From assembly GCA_013396755.1 (NCBI GenBank), contig VWZF01003703.1, forward strand, positions 356,011 to 420,010: a stretch of 64,000 nucleotides of DNA, read 5' to 3'. Position 1 is the first letter of the stretch. Every line of letters begins with the position of its first letter. The position numbers and the translations under genes are program-made. The DNA is from Sclerurus mexicanus (lineage: Eukaryota > Chordata > Aves > Passeriformes > Furnariidae). Below, piece by piece: positions 45,601 to 60,600 of this stretch. The notes under the pieces were generated by a model. That model was not told the origin of the DNA and ran no database searches. It saw only the letters and a list, made by a program, of their open reading frames with translations.

Positions 45601-48600
45601 GTACAAAGAGCCATGGAGCATAATTACAGCTCCATTGGCTGCTTCTGCTTCCAGCTGATTGCTCCCAAAATCCCCAGGTGCAGCACCTGAGCAGAGATGG
45701 CTGTGCTGTATCTCAGCACCAACACCAGTTACTGTGGGGCTGGCAGGAGTGGCACAGGCTGTGCCAGGATAAATGTTGCCTGGGAATGAACAGAACTGCT
45801 AATTTAGAAAGCCTGTAATTTCAAAGCTTATTTATTAGAATACTGCTGGCAATGTATTTATTTTAAGTACTGCCCTTAAAGGACATTGTCTGGGACCAAA
45901 CCAGTGGGCCAGGCAGTGACCACCTTTAAGGTGTTCAGAGATACTTTAACTATTATCAGAATCGTAGTTTTACTCACAATTTACTCACAATACCTACAGC
46001 TCTTCTGCTGACTGGAATGAACATTTTTCTTCTTTGTCCTTGAAACAACTGTGTTCAGAATGGACTATTTCAGTGCTGTTTGGCAGCATCTCTGTACTGC
46101 TGGGGGAAACGTCTGCTTCTTTCTGCTGACTTGTTCTCATGGGAGGGCAGTAAGGAGGAGGTGGGGAAAGTGAAGGCTGTCCACTCTGTTGTGATAAAAT
46201 AATCTACACCTATTTTGATCTGGCTGGGAGTAGCAGCTCTTTAGAGTAAAGGGAATTTGTTTCCTGGGGAGTTTCAAGGCAGTTATGTGTGTCTGGGGTT
46301 GGCAGGTACTCCTGCTCTGGCACCCCCCTCACAGTGAGGGTGAACAGGGCCAGAAAGTGTCTGTGGACTGAGGGGCCCATGGTTTTCTCAGCTGTGTTCC
46401 AAGGTGTGTTACCAAATCCTCTGTCCAAATTCCCTGTCTGTGAAGATTGTTGAGAACTTCTTGGGAAGTAGTTTGCTGTATGTAACTGAGCAGCCTCTGA
46501 CAGTTTGCACAGTATTTTATATCTATGCCTCTGGCACCAGGAAAGTAGTTGCATTGTTTCCAACTCAGTGGCACAGAGACATTGGTAATTGCCTTGGGAA
46601 AATTATTCTTCCATACTGTCACATGAAATAGATTTTGAAGTAGTTGATTTGAAATTTTTTTCCCAGAAGCAAGTGAATGTTTGATGGAAATGTAGTTAAG
46701 CTGCTCTGTAAAAACACTGGACCCCACTAACTTCATCCAGAAATTCCAGTGGGTTTGGGTAGAAAAGCTTCAAATGTATAGTCTGTATATGTTGGCAGAG
46801 TTGCCAATTACAAATGCAAAAGGAAAAAGGGAATGTGCTAGCCAGAGTTTGAGGTGAGCAGTGAACAGTGGAAATAGTTGTTTGAGAGTGGTGGTTCCTG
46901 TAACTCTGACAGTCAACAGATCCAGTCGTCAAAGCAACTGTGTTATGGAGGCATAAAAGAGGCTGCTCTTGTGTAACACACTGCTCACTGATGCACACAG
47001 CTCTGCCAGGGGTTTGTCTCTGAGACATTCAGAGATATCCTGGGTTGTTCCAGTTGCTGCTGAGAGAATTCTTTTGTTACGAGTTCTCTTTTCCTCTTCT
47101 CACTGTTCTGTGCAGACTTGCTCTGTGCTGCTGCAGCCGCAGCAGACTAAAAACCTGGAAGAGTTGACAGTTTTGGAGTGGTTATAAAAGGAAGAACTTT
47201 GTATCCCGCTGCTTGTGCAAAATCCCTCTCAGTTTTATGTTGGCTCTGTTTGGAAGGGAAAGGGCAATAAAGCTCCAGATGGAAGGAAGTAATATAGTCT
47301 ATTTTATGTGTTTTGAGGCTGTTTTGTGGCTGAATGCTGAAATCTGGTGAGACAAATAGGCAGTTCCCTAAAAGCCCGCCTGTCAGTGCAGGCTGCTTGC
47401 ACACCTGACAGTACCTGTGCTCAGAGCAGGTGCACAGGGAGACGTCCATTAATTTGCTGTAGGTGCAGCATTTATGCATCTGTAGCTTAAGGCTGGGGAG
47501 GAACATTTGTGATGATAAAGACAGTGTAACTCTGGTTCAGTTCTCACTGTGAAAGAAACCTTTATCTCTTGGAGTGTTCCAACTGCAAACTGATTTTGTA
47601 GAATGGACTCAGATTGTAACCAAATACCTCCGAGAGCAGCTGGCAAAGGTTGCTGAGTTCTACCATGGGACTTTGAGCCAAGGCAATGGCTCGACTGTGG
47701 TGCTTCCAGAGATGGAACAAGCCTTGAAGCAGTGGGAATACAATGAAAAATTGTCATTTTATATGTTTCAGGTAATACTTTTAGGAGTGGATGGATTTTT
47801 TTTAGGTTACTATTTTCAGAAAGTTCAGTTTTAGAACTCAGTGGTAGTTTTTGTCATAAGACGAATAAATTGTCAATGCTAATTCCTTTTAGAGATTTGC
47901 TGGCTGAGAAAGCTCTGATTTGCTCAGTGTACCTGATTGCAATTGCAGCAGTGCACTCAGTTATTCCCTCTTCTATATTATCCATCTTTTTAAGGGTGTT
48001 TTTAGTGATTGTGGATCAGGCTGAGGCTGCTGTGGCACAGGGGGCCTTGGGTGCTGGAGTGGTGGCCTGTCTGTCGGTTTCCCACAATTCTAGCCCAGCA
48101 GAGCTCTGGTCATTTCTGCCCGAGGACAGAAGCAGCAGGAGGGTTGCTGGGAGGGAGTCACCTGTCAGCTGCCTGCTGAACTGGGACTGTGCAGAGCGTG
48201 GGTGCTGGACCCAGTTGCTTCCCCATCTGTGACACTGCCGTGGTGGTGGCTGGCTTTGGGGCTGTGGCAGGGCTGAGGGAATTGGTATCTCTGTGCTGAC
48301 ACAGGTAACAAGGGCTAAACCAGAGAAATAAACTCTGGAATTACACACCTGCATGTTGGGTGCTCCCAGGTATCATGTGTTGTGTTATTTGAAATCCTTT
48401 AAGGAAGGAATGCTCGAGAGACATGAGTACTTGACGTGGATACTGGATGTTTTAGAAAAAATCAGACCCACGGATGATGATCTTCTAAAGCTGTTGTTGC
48501 CGCTGATGTTGCAGGTACATGCACGTTTTAAAGTCAAAATCAATGTAAGCGTGATTCATACATGTTAAATGGTTTTAATATTTGTGGTAGTAAACTCTAT

Positions 48601-51600
48601 ATAAGCACTTTTACTTAGGACATTTGAGGGAATATATTGCATAGTGCATGTTTGGGGTTTATAAACACCTTTAAGATGTTCGTGCTTTATAATCCTTGAT
48701 TCGATTTTGGTAGAAGGATTCTGTTGCTGTGACTGGTCCTGGAGTGCAGATGGAATTTTTAAGAGACAGAAGTACAGATTTGCATTTGAGCTGCTCTTTT
48801 CTGTTATAACTTCTGAAATCCTAAATATTGGAGTTGTTTCTTTAGAGTTCATGCCTGTCCACTGTTAGATTGTGAAGGAAAATGGATACATGGAGTGGAC
48901 ATGGAGTGTAATAAACTGCTTTTTTTTTAAATTTCAGTATTCAGAAGAGTTTGTTCAGTCAGCTTACCTGTCCCATTGCCTTGCTTATTTTTGTGCCAGA
49001 CGCCTGTCCTTATTGCTAAGTGATTGGCCTGACCTTTGGGCTGTCCACTCCCCTCATATGATCCTTGGTCCGAGTCGCCCGACTGCTCCTGGTGCTGTGG
49101 GGGGCCCAGCACAACTGACCTGCTCTGACTCTGTCGCCTGCCCCCAGCACTGTGCCCTGCTGTATGGACTCAGCTGTATGCCGCAGGTAGGCCAGTGTTC
49201 TGCTGCTCCTTGGTTTCAGGGTTATGGCCATTCACTATGATGGAAAACAGTGAGGTTTGGATGGAACAAGGCGTGCTTGCTGTGGTTTGAAATGTGTCTG
49301 TGCCCATCAAAGGGTGAGAGGTGTGGGGGCAGCGGGAGGGGAGGTCTCTGCACCAGCAGTGGAGGGGCGATGGAGGAACCACCTGGAGAAGCTTGTGGTG
49401 GCTGAGTGTTTGCACCTCTGCTGAGGGAAGGAGCTGCTCCACTGCCGGGGATGGCCGAGCCTCCCCTCTGGGATGGAGGGTTTCTGCTCTGTGCATCTTG
49501 TCCTGTTCTTGTCACCTGTGAACCCGCGTGGTCCTGCCAGGTCCCGTGTGGCTGGGCAGAGGGGGCACTGACACCTGTGAGCTCTGAAGTACAAGAGCTC
49601 CCTCCCTGCCTCCAGCCCATCATCAATTCTTGGTGCCACTGTAGGCCACCTCGTGTTGGTTTTGTCAGAATTAAGGGCAGTTTACGCTGCCTCACCAACT
49701 TCCACAGTTTTTAACACCACAGAACAGGAGAGTCTGTTTGCTGGTGTTTTTTGCTTGGCAACAGCAGAAATATCAAGAGAGTAATTACTTTCTGAAGGAC
49801 TCATTTGAGGAGCTGTGGTTGTTTGCCTTCCTGAGCCCTGACCTGGTGAGACTTTAAGCCCTTCTGCTGTTTTGTGCTCAGTGTCTGTCCCTGGGAGTCA
49901 CACAGCTGTGTCCTGGTGCTGGTATCAGGAGTCTGCTGATGCTCATGGGATCACAGAATCATGGAACTGGTGAGGTTGGCTGGGACGTCTTCAAATTACG
50001 TGATCTTTGCCTCCCCCAGCAGGGTCATCCAGAGCAGGTTCCCCAGGGCCACGTGAGGCTGGGTTTTGACATCTCCCCCACCACTCTGGGCAGCCTCTTT
50101 CAGTCAAAGAGCCATTTTCATGGCAGCAGCTCCCTCTCCGAAGGCTGGAGCTTTCCCCAGTCATTGCAGTGTGGGAAGTTCACAGCTCAGACACGGGCAG
50201 GACTGTTTCCAGGGAAGGCTCCATTGGTGCTGTCTGAGGAAAGGAAGTGGGAGGGTTTGCTCATCACTTTCTGCTGAGGGGGCCTGAGCCAGGAGGAGGT
50301 CAGCTTCCCTCTGGCTGTCAGCTTTTTCCTCATGAACATGGATATATTCTGGGAATGCTGGCGTTTGTCTCCATCCTGGCCTGCTGTGCTGTGATCTCTG
50401 GCAGCATTACAACAATTCTCTACTGGCAACACAGCTGGTCATCTTCCTGCTTGACCTCTGCTGTTCCAGTTTCTGTGTTTGCTCATTTCTTTTCTCTCCC
50501 CCTTGTGCTGCCAAGTGGATTCAGAGGACAGCCTGGATTAGACAAACTCTCCATCTTTCCAGGGGAATGTTTCTTTAAGTGATGTTTTCCAAGGTGCTGC
50601 TTTGTAATCCAGATCTGGACTTGGGGAGCTTCCCAAGAAGCAATCCAGCAGTCTAAAATAAACATCTGTAAGATGAATTAACTTCCGTATTCTTAGATGG
50701 TACTTAAGGTCTGACCCCAAACACCAGAGCATTCTGCTGTGGCTCTGCCTGGTACCAAGTGCTGCAGGGTGGTGGAACCTGCTGGGAGGCTGTTGTAAAA
50801 TGGATGTCTGTCAATGAAAATCTTTCTTTGGAAGTTAATCCCAAGTTCATGGTGCATTTCAATGACTCCAACATGCTTTAAAGTCTTGACTGAAGAGCTG
50901 ATTTTAATTCATCTCTTGAATTTTAATTTTTTTGCATCTAGCTTCTTTCTGTAAGCTGAACACCAAATGACTTCTTTTTTGTAAAGCCCCTACATATTCC
51001 ACACAGAGAATCTGGCTGAATTTAACCTTTGGTGATGTTATTTGGTGTCATGAAAGCAGTACAAATGGGAGTTTAACATGTGTATATTTAAATATTTTTT
51101 TTTAATAATGGAAGAAAATAAAACAGTAGTTGAATTTCCTCCAATGTAGTTATGCTTAGGCCTGTTTTCCTGTTTCTTTCACGGTAGCAGAGGGAACAAG
51201 TTCTGGTCTCCTGGGCTTTTATTCTTGTTTTTGTCTATTACATGTGGTTAGAAAAAGGAATCACTTCTGTTTTGTACTATTGCTTGCAGACTGTAACTCT
51301 TTGTTGTCCAAGTGCCTTGGTGTGGAATTATTCCACAAATGAAAATAAGAACGCTAATCCAGGCTCACCTCTGGATTTACTTCAAGTTGCTCCATCTAGT
51401 TTACCTATGCCAGGTGGAAATTCAGCATTTAATCAGCAGGTAAGCTCTTTTTCTTGCAAGAGTATTAAGATGTGGTTTATATCCCAACAGTTTGTGATCC
51501 TTAGGACTGCAGCTAAGTTTGGATATTTCCATAGGTCTGTTGTCAAGGCTAGCACTGTGCTGGTGTTTGATCTTCATTCTGGGACTGAGTTTGGGAAAAT

Positions 51601-54600
51601 ATCAGGAATTTTATTTATGTTCCAATGTTTTCTCCTCAGTTCTGAAATTACCTTAAGGTGAATTATGAAAAATAAGAGGAAGCTTGCTGTATGTTGAGAG
51701 ATGTGACTTTTCAGATATGTTGAAAGTTAAGTTTTGCAGGGTGGAATGGAAGGAAAAGATGTTTTATTGTATAAGATGATTCTCAGCAGACAAGAATATT
51801 TGAACAGAATGTCCTTCAGTTTGTTGTTCCCAAATGTAGGGAGTGTTGTGGAGCACCACAGCGTCCCTAGCTCATGCTGAGAAGAATGTCACAGAATTCA
51901 CATGAAAATTGACACTTCCCACCACCAGCTGATTATCAGCTCCATTTATTGCAGGTTCGGGCAAAGATTTATGAAGTAGAACAGCAGATAAAGCAAAGAG
52001 GCCGTGCTGTGGAGGTGCGGTGGTTGTTTGACAAGTGCCAAGAGTCAACTGCAGGTAAGACACCAAACAAATGTTGGGAGCCTTAGGGTTTACATTTACA
52101 TCCGCTCTGCCTTGGGAGTAATCCTTTTGCACCACGATGAATCCCGGCAATAGGTTGGCAGCTGAATGTAATGCAGTGTCTTCTAGTGTGAACTTTTGTT
52201 CTCCCCCTCCTCTCACTCCCATCTCCAGGGGGGACCATCAGCCAGGTTCTGCACACCCTGGAAGTGTTGGATCGGCATTGTTTTGACAGGTCAGATTCCA
52301 GCAATTCCATGGAGACACTTTACCATAAGATCTTCTGGGCAAATCAGATTAAGGATAACCAAGAGGTAATGACTGCAATCTCCTCTCAATATGTAATCTA
52401 TAGACAATGGATTTTATTTTTACTTATGTGAATTGTGTGTATGTATTTGATAGAAAATCTTTGGGTTCTCTTGGTATATTTTTTCTAGCTGGCAGTTGGT
52501 TTATTAGGAGACAACAGCTCTTTGCTGTTGTAATTGTATTCTTCAGCGTGCAAACCTCATTTGAGTACTTTGAGTTGGAGTTGGGTTGCCTTGAAAACAT
52601 GCTGCTTTGGTCCCTAAAGAGTTCTTACAGCTGTGCTCCCCAGTTTGGGGTACCAGATATTTCTGTGAAGTCTGTCCAGTTCATTTGCAGGGCATCTTCT
52701 AATGGCATCACGTTTTACACTGAGGTGAAGAATGCCAGGTGGGAATAAAGCATTGTCGGATGTGAGGTCAGTGGGCTTGTGTTTGCACAGCAGGCACAGG
52801 AGATATGAGGGAGGGCAGAAGCAAAGAAGATCCTGACTTCTTTCTAAGAGAAGAAAACTTAACTTTGAAGGCGTCAGCCCTACCTTACTGGGTTTGGAGC
52901 TGATAAGAAATTAAACTTTAAAATTATGTGCAGCTTTTTAACCCCCTCTGGAGTTTTCAAGACTCTGTTGCTTGGCTAAAGCTCAACTTTTGACACTGAT
53001 GCTGAGTGCCTGATGGATGGCACCTGTGCCTTTTGACACTTGAACTCCTAAAGCCACGTAAAATAATAGAATAGTTTGGGTTGGAAGGGACCTTAAAGAC
53101 CATGTGGTTTCAGCTCCCGGTGATGGGCAGGGAACTGGCCCATAGATGTTACCAGGGCAGGCTCAGGTGTGACCTGCTGGGCAGGCTGTGGTGAGCACCT
53201 GGCAGGCTGTCCCTGGGCAAGGAGCCCTGCCAAGGCTGCCGAGCTGCTCCGCGGCCACGGGATGTCGGCGCCCGCCTGCACCCACCGCGCCCCGGCCTCG
53301 GCTCTGTGGGAACGTCACAACGTGCTATGCTGTTTGCCTTTTTTCCTCCTTCCTTCCCTGTTAATAAACTTTTGCTTTTCCTTGGCAGAAGAGGCCATAA
53401 GTCACGAGGCCGTGTACGCTGTTTTCAGCTGGCAAATCATGTAAGCCTGGAAGAATTTTGATTTTGTAAATAGCACGTCCATCACTAGAACATCTGCCTA
53501 CTGACATCATTGTTTAAAGCAAAATGTTCTTTGAAGGACAGCTATCTGCTGCTCCCGTTTTGCTGTGAGCCCAACTGAAATATGTTTGGAACCTGTTTCC
53601 TGTCCATTTTTCCTGCTGGATTGTCCTGAAGGCTGCAGAGGATGCCAGTAGCAAGTGTGTATGAGCACTGTGGGGCAGCTGTGGAACAGAGCTTAGGTTT
53701 TGAGCATCATGTGGCATGTGACAGAGGTGACACAGTGAGAGCTGTGTGAGAAAGTGGAATGTTAAACCCTTGTTTTGAGGGCCCAGAATAAACTCTCCAT
53801 CATTGGCTTAGAGAGGGACCATAGAAGTGGGAGGAGAATTGAATGCTTCTCCAGTGACTTGAAGAGACAGCATGGAGGAGCACTGACTGCATTATTGAAT
53901 GCTGCATTACTCAACAGCCTGTAAATAGGGGATAGGAATTGTGTTGCTGTTTCTTGCAGACTGTCCCTTTGTCTTAGTAATGATGGTCCCTGTGTAATCC
54001 TGTAGGAATATCTTCCTCTGAGCCCTAATCATGGATCATGTTTTTTAGTACTGGACTTGGCAGTGCTGGGTTAATGGTTTAACTCAAGGATCTTAAAGGC
54101 CTTTCCCAGCCTGAAAGGCTCTGTGATTCTCTCCCAGACTGGCTCTTGTGTGGCAGGTTTCTGTGCAGGCATGGATCTCCCATCAGGTTGTGTGCAACTC
54201 AAAAACCAGCACTCAGTGCAGCTGACAGATGCTCAGCTCTCTATCCATGAAGTTCCAAATGATAATAGCAGTTATATTGTTTTTGTGGGAAAGTCAGATG
54301 GCCCATGTGAATGTGGTAAGACTGGTGCAGCCTGGTGAGTGTGGCCATGTGCACTGAGCAGTGAAAAGATCTCTCATTTCTGCTTCTCTTTGCTGACTTG
54401 TGTGGGTTACTTGGGAGATTTATCTGAGTAGGAGGACTCAATTTAGAAATCTGTGACGTGGCATAAAGCAGTAAATTCACTTTCATTTGAGATGGGGCTG
54501 CAGAGAAAACTACTGACCTTGTTTCTGACCACAGGTATTTTCCATCTGACATTTCCTTGACTCAAATCCTCTCTTGTGCACAGCTCCAGAATGTTTATCA

Positions 54601-57600
54601 CTGTGGTGGTTTTTGTGGAGGTGTAAATGCAGTAAACAGTTTGTATTGCTACCATATGGTTTTAAATTGGAGTAAATTGTGTTGCACTTATCCAGACTTG
54701 GAAACCTGTGACTCCTCTGCAGCCCCTCTTGGGGATGAGTCCCTCTGAGAACAGGAGTGGATTTAGGCAGAACCAGAGTCTTCAGAAGGGTGAGCTGGAA
54801 AATGCAATAGTGACTTTGTGATGTCTATGACAACTTCTCTGTGAGTTCACCTATCATCTTCCCAGAGCTTAAACCCACTTAACTGTCACCTAGTATTTGA
54901 ACTAACTGTATTTTACTATCTGTCATAGTCTGTCACAGACACCACTAAGGAAAGTAGCTGAGAAAGGATTATTTTTTCACCTCTTACTTTGTTTTAGTTT
55001 AGAATGGTTGGTGAGACTCTTTAATTTGTCAGTCTCCTATGTAGCAAAATACAATTTTATTATAACTTACAATACACTTCAGCAGTGGGGGGAGAGGGGG
55101 ATATGTGGTAAGTGCAACTATACCAGGATTTTCTAGCCAGTGTGCAGAAGTGAATGGAGAATAGAGTGTGTGATTTTTAAGGACAGACGTTGAATTTCTT
55201 GAAATTACTGTGTAGAATCTTGAAACTTCATGGATATTTTTGCTTTTAAAGTTTAGGGCTCTATAGTTGTATTAGGTCTTGCTTCTCATGTTGTCTTTGA
55301 AGTTCAACTGAATTCTTATGATGCCAAGAGATGTTTTTCATTTTAGAATGAAAAAATCGTGGTTTGAATTTGGTTCTCACGAATGGAGCCTGTTGACAAA
55401 TGTAGGGAGTTGATATTTGTCTTTCTGAGATCTCCTTGCTGGGAAATGAAACAAACACAATCCCCATCCTGCTGTGGGAAAGAAGCTCTGACAGGCCTTG
55501 AAGTGACAGAGCTTGGATTTAACATTTGTGACTGTGAGGGACTCAAATCTGAATGTGTTGGGCTGCATGACAGGGAAGAGACAAGCTGAGCAAAATATCT
55601 GCAGAATCAGAGTATGTTTCCTCAAGCACTGAGAAAATAGAGCATATTCTGAGCAGTCTTGTAATAGGTTTAATAACGAAGTTGGTGTTGGTTCAGTTGC
55701 TTGAATTGTTTAGTTACCTGTGCGGGTATTTTTGTGCAGGTATTCTGTTTCAGTAAATCCAGATTCTTGCTCACCTTAGTGTCTAAGGGAGTTAAAGTAC
55801 AAAACCTCTGTGGAAGGAAAAAATTTATACTGTGACTGAAATAACTGATGGCATCCTTAGGAGGAACATACAGCTTACTTTTTGAATTTATATCAGACGG
55901 TTTCAAAGCAGGGGTTAATGTTTTGTTGAACGTAGTCTCGTCCTTTAAAGAAATGTGCAAATTGTGCTCCAGTACTAGGGCTTGTCTTTGGGCTGGTGTC
56001 AGGGCTACTCTGTATGTTCAGCACTTTCCCACCTGCCTGTGGTGTCTTGAGCCCTCCTGGGCTGCAGTCAGGGGTGTTTCATATCCCGTCTTTCGCTCTG
56101 CACTGCTTGTGGCAGTGTGTTTAGTTGACTTTAAACCCCCAAACATTTGAGAACAGTTTGAGCATAGAGTAGTACAGCCTGAGAGCTGGGGGGGGGTATG
56201 CAGATGTGTTCTCAAAGGGAATGAACTGGCCTATTTCCAAACCCATGAGGAACAGAAATGTTTACTCTTTTCTTTGTAATACTTTCACATGTTATTAATT
56301 GTGTAACTTTTTAAAAAAATAAAATCAAACCAATAGTTTTTTTTACCCATCTTCTCCAGTTATAAACTGATGGAAGTGAGGCCTTTGGTTTTCACTGGAA
56401 GGGTCTGACTGGGGCTTTCAGAAGGTTATGGCTATTTTGGGTTAATGGCTAAATGACAGATGTTGGGAGTGAATTATTTAAACTTGAAATCTTGCTTCAA
56501 AGGTGTGTGTTGCATGCTGTAGATAACCTCCCCTATTTGATGCCAACTTGAAGTGTTTTTGTCATGTTAGTACTTGTGGAAGGTTTGGGAAACTTGAGGG
56601 AGGGTCTTGTCTGTGGGAGAGTTTCCCACCATCCCAGGGAGCTGCAGTTCCTGCCTGTCTGTGCCTGTGCTCTGCTCCAGCACCTTGTCTTTCCTACAAA
56701 ATGTACTCATTAAGTAATGCGTGAACTGATCTTTTTGTTTTCTTGCCCTGAAATTTTCAGGGTAGTAACGTGACCTTAATATGCTGCTCTTCAAGGCAGC
56801 AGTTTGAGCCCCTCTGAAACGTGGTCTGTGCTTGTCCAGGCCAGACCAGCTGCTGATGCAAGACCCCAGATGAGACAAATCCAGCACCTGACTATTCCAA
56901 GAGGGGCTGCTCGATTAATTCTCAGCATGTATGAGTGAGCGTGGTGTTGTAAGGGAGGAAGCCCTGAGGTGCAGCTGTCAGGAGGCAGGAAGCCCTGTGG
57001 CTCCACATCTTGTTGGTTCAAAAGCAAAATAATGTATTTGATGGTTAGGCCCCTCAGCTTTACTTGTCTCAGCTGCTGCAGGACCCTGTGCTCCCAGAGT
57101 CCAGTGTGTGGGAATGACTCTGGTGATGCCAACTTGTCCAACAAAAGGCTGCGTCAATGGAGATCAGACTCTGAGTGTTCTGCATTGCCTTTAGAAATCT
57201 ATAGCACCCATAGTTCTGTTGGTAGCTGACTGCATCTCACCACAGCAGTGGTGATCATCATGTTGCTTAATTTGGGTAAGAGAAAACCATTTCTCCTCCT
57301 CTCTCCATTCCCTCCGCCCTAGTCATGTAAAATTTCTTGCTCACTGTTGAAATGTACTTACAGGAAACCTCTGTGTGTGCGTGTATGCAGCAGCCTTGTT
57401 CAGCACACCCTTGTGTTCTGGTTTTCTGATGAGGGTAGTTGGGACAGCTTTGAAGCAGGAACTTTCATACTTGTGGGTCTGTAATTCCCAATCACTTTGA
57501 GAAAAAATGTTGATTTTCTGAGGGTGCCATGCTTGGCTTCAACCCTTGTGATGGTCGCTGCTCAGTGTAGCTCCCACTGGCCTTGGGGAAAGAAGGAAAA

Positions 57601-60600
57601 TCACATCTCTTTAATTTGCACGTTGGTATGTTGAAGTGTTCAGAGATGGTGGCCAGCTTGGGAAGGACAAGCAAGTTCAGCAGAGTCAGCTCAGGAGCAC
57701 ACAAGGCAAAAATACTTCCAAAGCATGGGTGCTTTGTGAGACCAGAGACTGGCTGAGCACTCATGCTACATCCCATTGTCCTGCACAAACGGGGTTCTAA
57801 AGACACATGCTGTTTCTTAAAAATGTCAGAAGGAATCAGTTTTTTTTGGAATTTTTTGACCTTGGTTATCTGACAGGTAAGGGCTCTCGAGGTGGAAGGT
57901 TGTTTTGTTTATTGTAATGTGTCAGTGGGATGCAAATTGCAGTCTGGAAACAGATGGAGGAGGTTTGGAGGAATGAGCGTAAGGAGCACGTAAATCCTGT
58001 GTGGTTAGTGGGCTGGAAGACTCTGTGGGTGCTCTGTTCCTCTTGTTCACACAGCACATCACTCTTCTTTGGTTTTGTGAAGCAACTTTATGATAAAGTG
58101 AAATTCTGATTTGAATATCAGCAGCGTGAATACTGGAATTTCCTTCTTTACCCATATTTCATGTGAAAACACTGCGAATAAAACAAATGTGTGCAAATGA
58201 CAGCAAGTGTGCCTCTGTCTGTACAAAAGACCAAACCCCAGCCTGTTTGGCGTTTCCTCCCGCAGAGCTCTGGCTGCTGCAGGCTGTTTGCCTGCGGGCT
58301 GTGTGGGTGAGCTGGTTTCTGTCTGTTCTGCCCTGCACAGGTTGCCCCAAATGATGAGGCCGTGGTGATGCTGCTCTGTGAGTGGGCTGTGAGCTGTAAG
58401 AGGTCTGGGAAGCACAGGGCCATGGCTGTGGCCAAGCTCCTGGAGAAGAGGCAAGCGGAAATTGAGGCAGAAGTAAGTTGTTTCTACTTCTAGCATAGTG
58501 TGACAGTCTGCTTAAAAAGTAAGGTATTTCTAAGGAAGCCTCACTTTAAGCTCTTCTCATTATAAAAGGAGTGAGTTTGGTGTTTGGAGCCCTGGAGATC
58601 TTTGTCATCTATATTTTTGAAATTTTAGATAAATTTAGAATGAAAAAGCCTTCTATTTAAAGTAAGAAATTTCAACCTAATTCAGAATGGTCTCTGTTTG
58701 CTGACTTACGTCTCTTTGAAGTGTTTCACTTCTGTGAACTACTTGTCCAACCAAAGGGGTGGCACATGAGCTGGTATCCCCTTACAGAGGGCTCTGGGTC
58801 TGGCTGGTTGGGACGAGGCTGTCAGCTGGAACAGGGCAGTGTGTCCCTGTGGCCTCGTGCAGCTCCGCACCCCTGGGACTGCCTTGGCCTCAGTGCAGGG
58901 CCAGCCAGGTCTGTGCCTCCTGGGGCTCTGCTGGGGGTGATTTCCCTAGAAAAAAGGGGCCCCAGCGAAGTGGTCTGATTGTCCAGCCTGTGTGGGGTGA
59001 ACAGATGAGAAAACCCTCAGAGGTGAGAAAGACTTTCACTTTGTCCACTCCCAGCACAAACCAGAGGTTAGGGAAAGGGAGTCACTGCACATTGTTCCTG
59101 CCTCATTGCACCCAAATCTGCCTAAAGCTGAGGGGTTTGCCCTGGTCGTTGTTCAATTTGTAATTTACACACACAAGAAGCTTCCTTTCTGCTTTCTATG
59201 AAGCCATGTCATTGCAGCTGATGGAACATGTCTCAGGCATTCCTTTCCAATCAGTAATCCAAAGTAATTAAACAAAACACCTTAAAAATAACCAAACTAA
59301 GTAATGGGAAAAGCCTGTCTTTCTAGAGAGATTTTTGTGCAGTGGTGGGAAACAGTCACATGCATGGTAGCCTCAGATGCAGATGGTGGGAATATTGTGT
59401 GCATTTGGGTGTAGAGACATGCCTTTTTATTTATTTAACTGTGCAGAGATGTGGTGAATCTGAAGTCCTAGATGAAAAGGAATCTCTGTCTTCAGCCTCC
59501 TTGACAGGTTCCAGTCTTCCTGTTTTCCAGAATGTCCTACTAAGGTTTTTGGATACACAAGCTCCCTCATTATGTGAGTATGAGCTAATTTATATTCCAA
59601 AGTAGGTCAGAAGCAAGTGGTCTGCTGCCTGGCTGCTGAAGTTACTGGTTTGCTGGAGGGGGTGTTTTGGTTTCTGTGATTATTGGCTCAAGTGCACATT
59701 TCTTTTTAAATCTCCTGTCTTGCTATAGGAGCCTTCTATTATTTTTGATTTTTTTTTTTCCCCAGAAGGAAAATTGGCAAAACCTGTGTTTATTTCTGTT
59801 TAAGCTATTTGAGATTTGGGGAAATAACTTGCACTCTGTGCATATTTAACACCAAACACTTGTCTCTCTCTGACACATCCATGTTTTAAGTGACTGACTT
59901 AGAAATGACATGAAAGTGTTACAGTTGAAAGCTGTTGGCTGACAGATAGTGGTTTGAAAAAAGGATCTTTGTTTATTGAAGGCTGCTCCATGACATGTGT
60001 TGGTCTGATAAAACTGATAGCACAGAAACTGATAGCATAGCTTGCATTTCTGGCACTTCCAGTACTGCTGGTTAGGGCATCTTTTTTTCTGGGTACCCTT
60101 AAAGTAAAGTGGATTTTAAGAGGTTTTGAAACACAGCACTGAGAACTCTCAGCATCCGAAAAAGGAGAAACTTCTTAAAATGTGTTTCAGACTCAGAGAT
60201 ATTGGCAATGCTCTGCTTTCATGCCAGTGGTGACCCTGGTTTTAATAAACCATCCAAACTATTTCTGTTATTAAGCCTTGTGTTTCTGCTGTGCTTCCTT
60301 CAGATGTGGATTTGGTCTCCTTGGCCTAAGAAGCCCTGCAAGGCAGGGAGAGAGAACTGAGGATGTTTCCCGTGTTTGAAGTGTTCTTTGGTGTTTTGGA
60401 GCACTGGACAAGATTTGTGGTGTTGTGTTGGTTTTACAGTGATTGAGCTCCTGAGTCTCCAAAAATGAAAAGCACATCCTGGCTGTATTTTGAGGGAGGG
60501 TGGCTCACCTGGGCTCAGGTGTGTGTTTTGGGATGCTCCCCCAGCCTCATGTCTTGCTCCTGAGGGGAGCTGGGCTGAGCAGGACCTGTGACTGCAGGGA

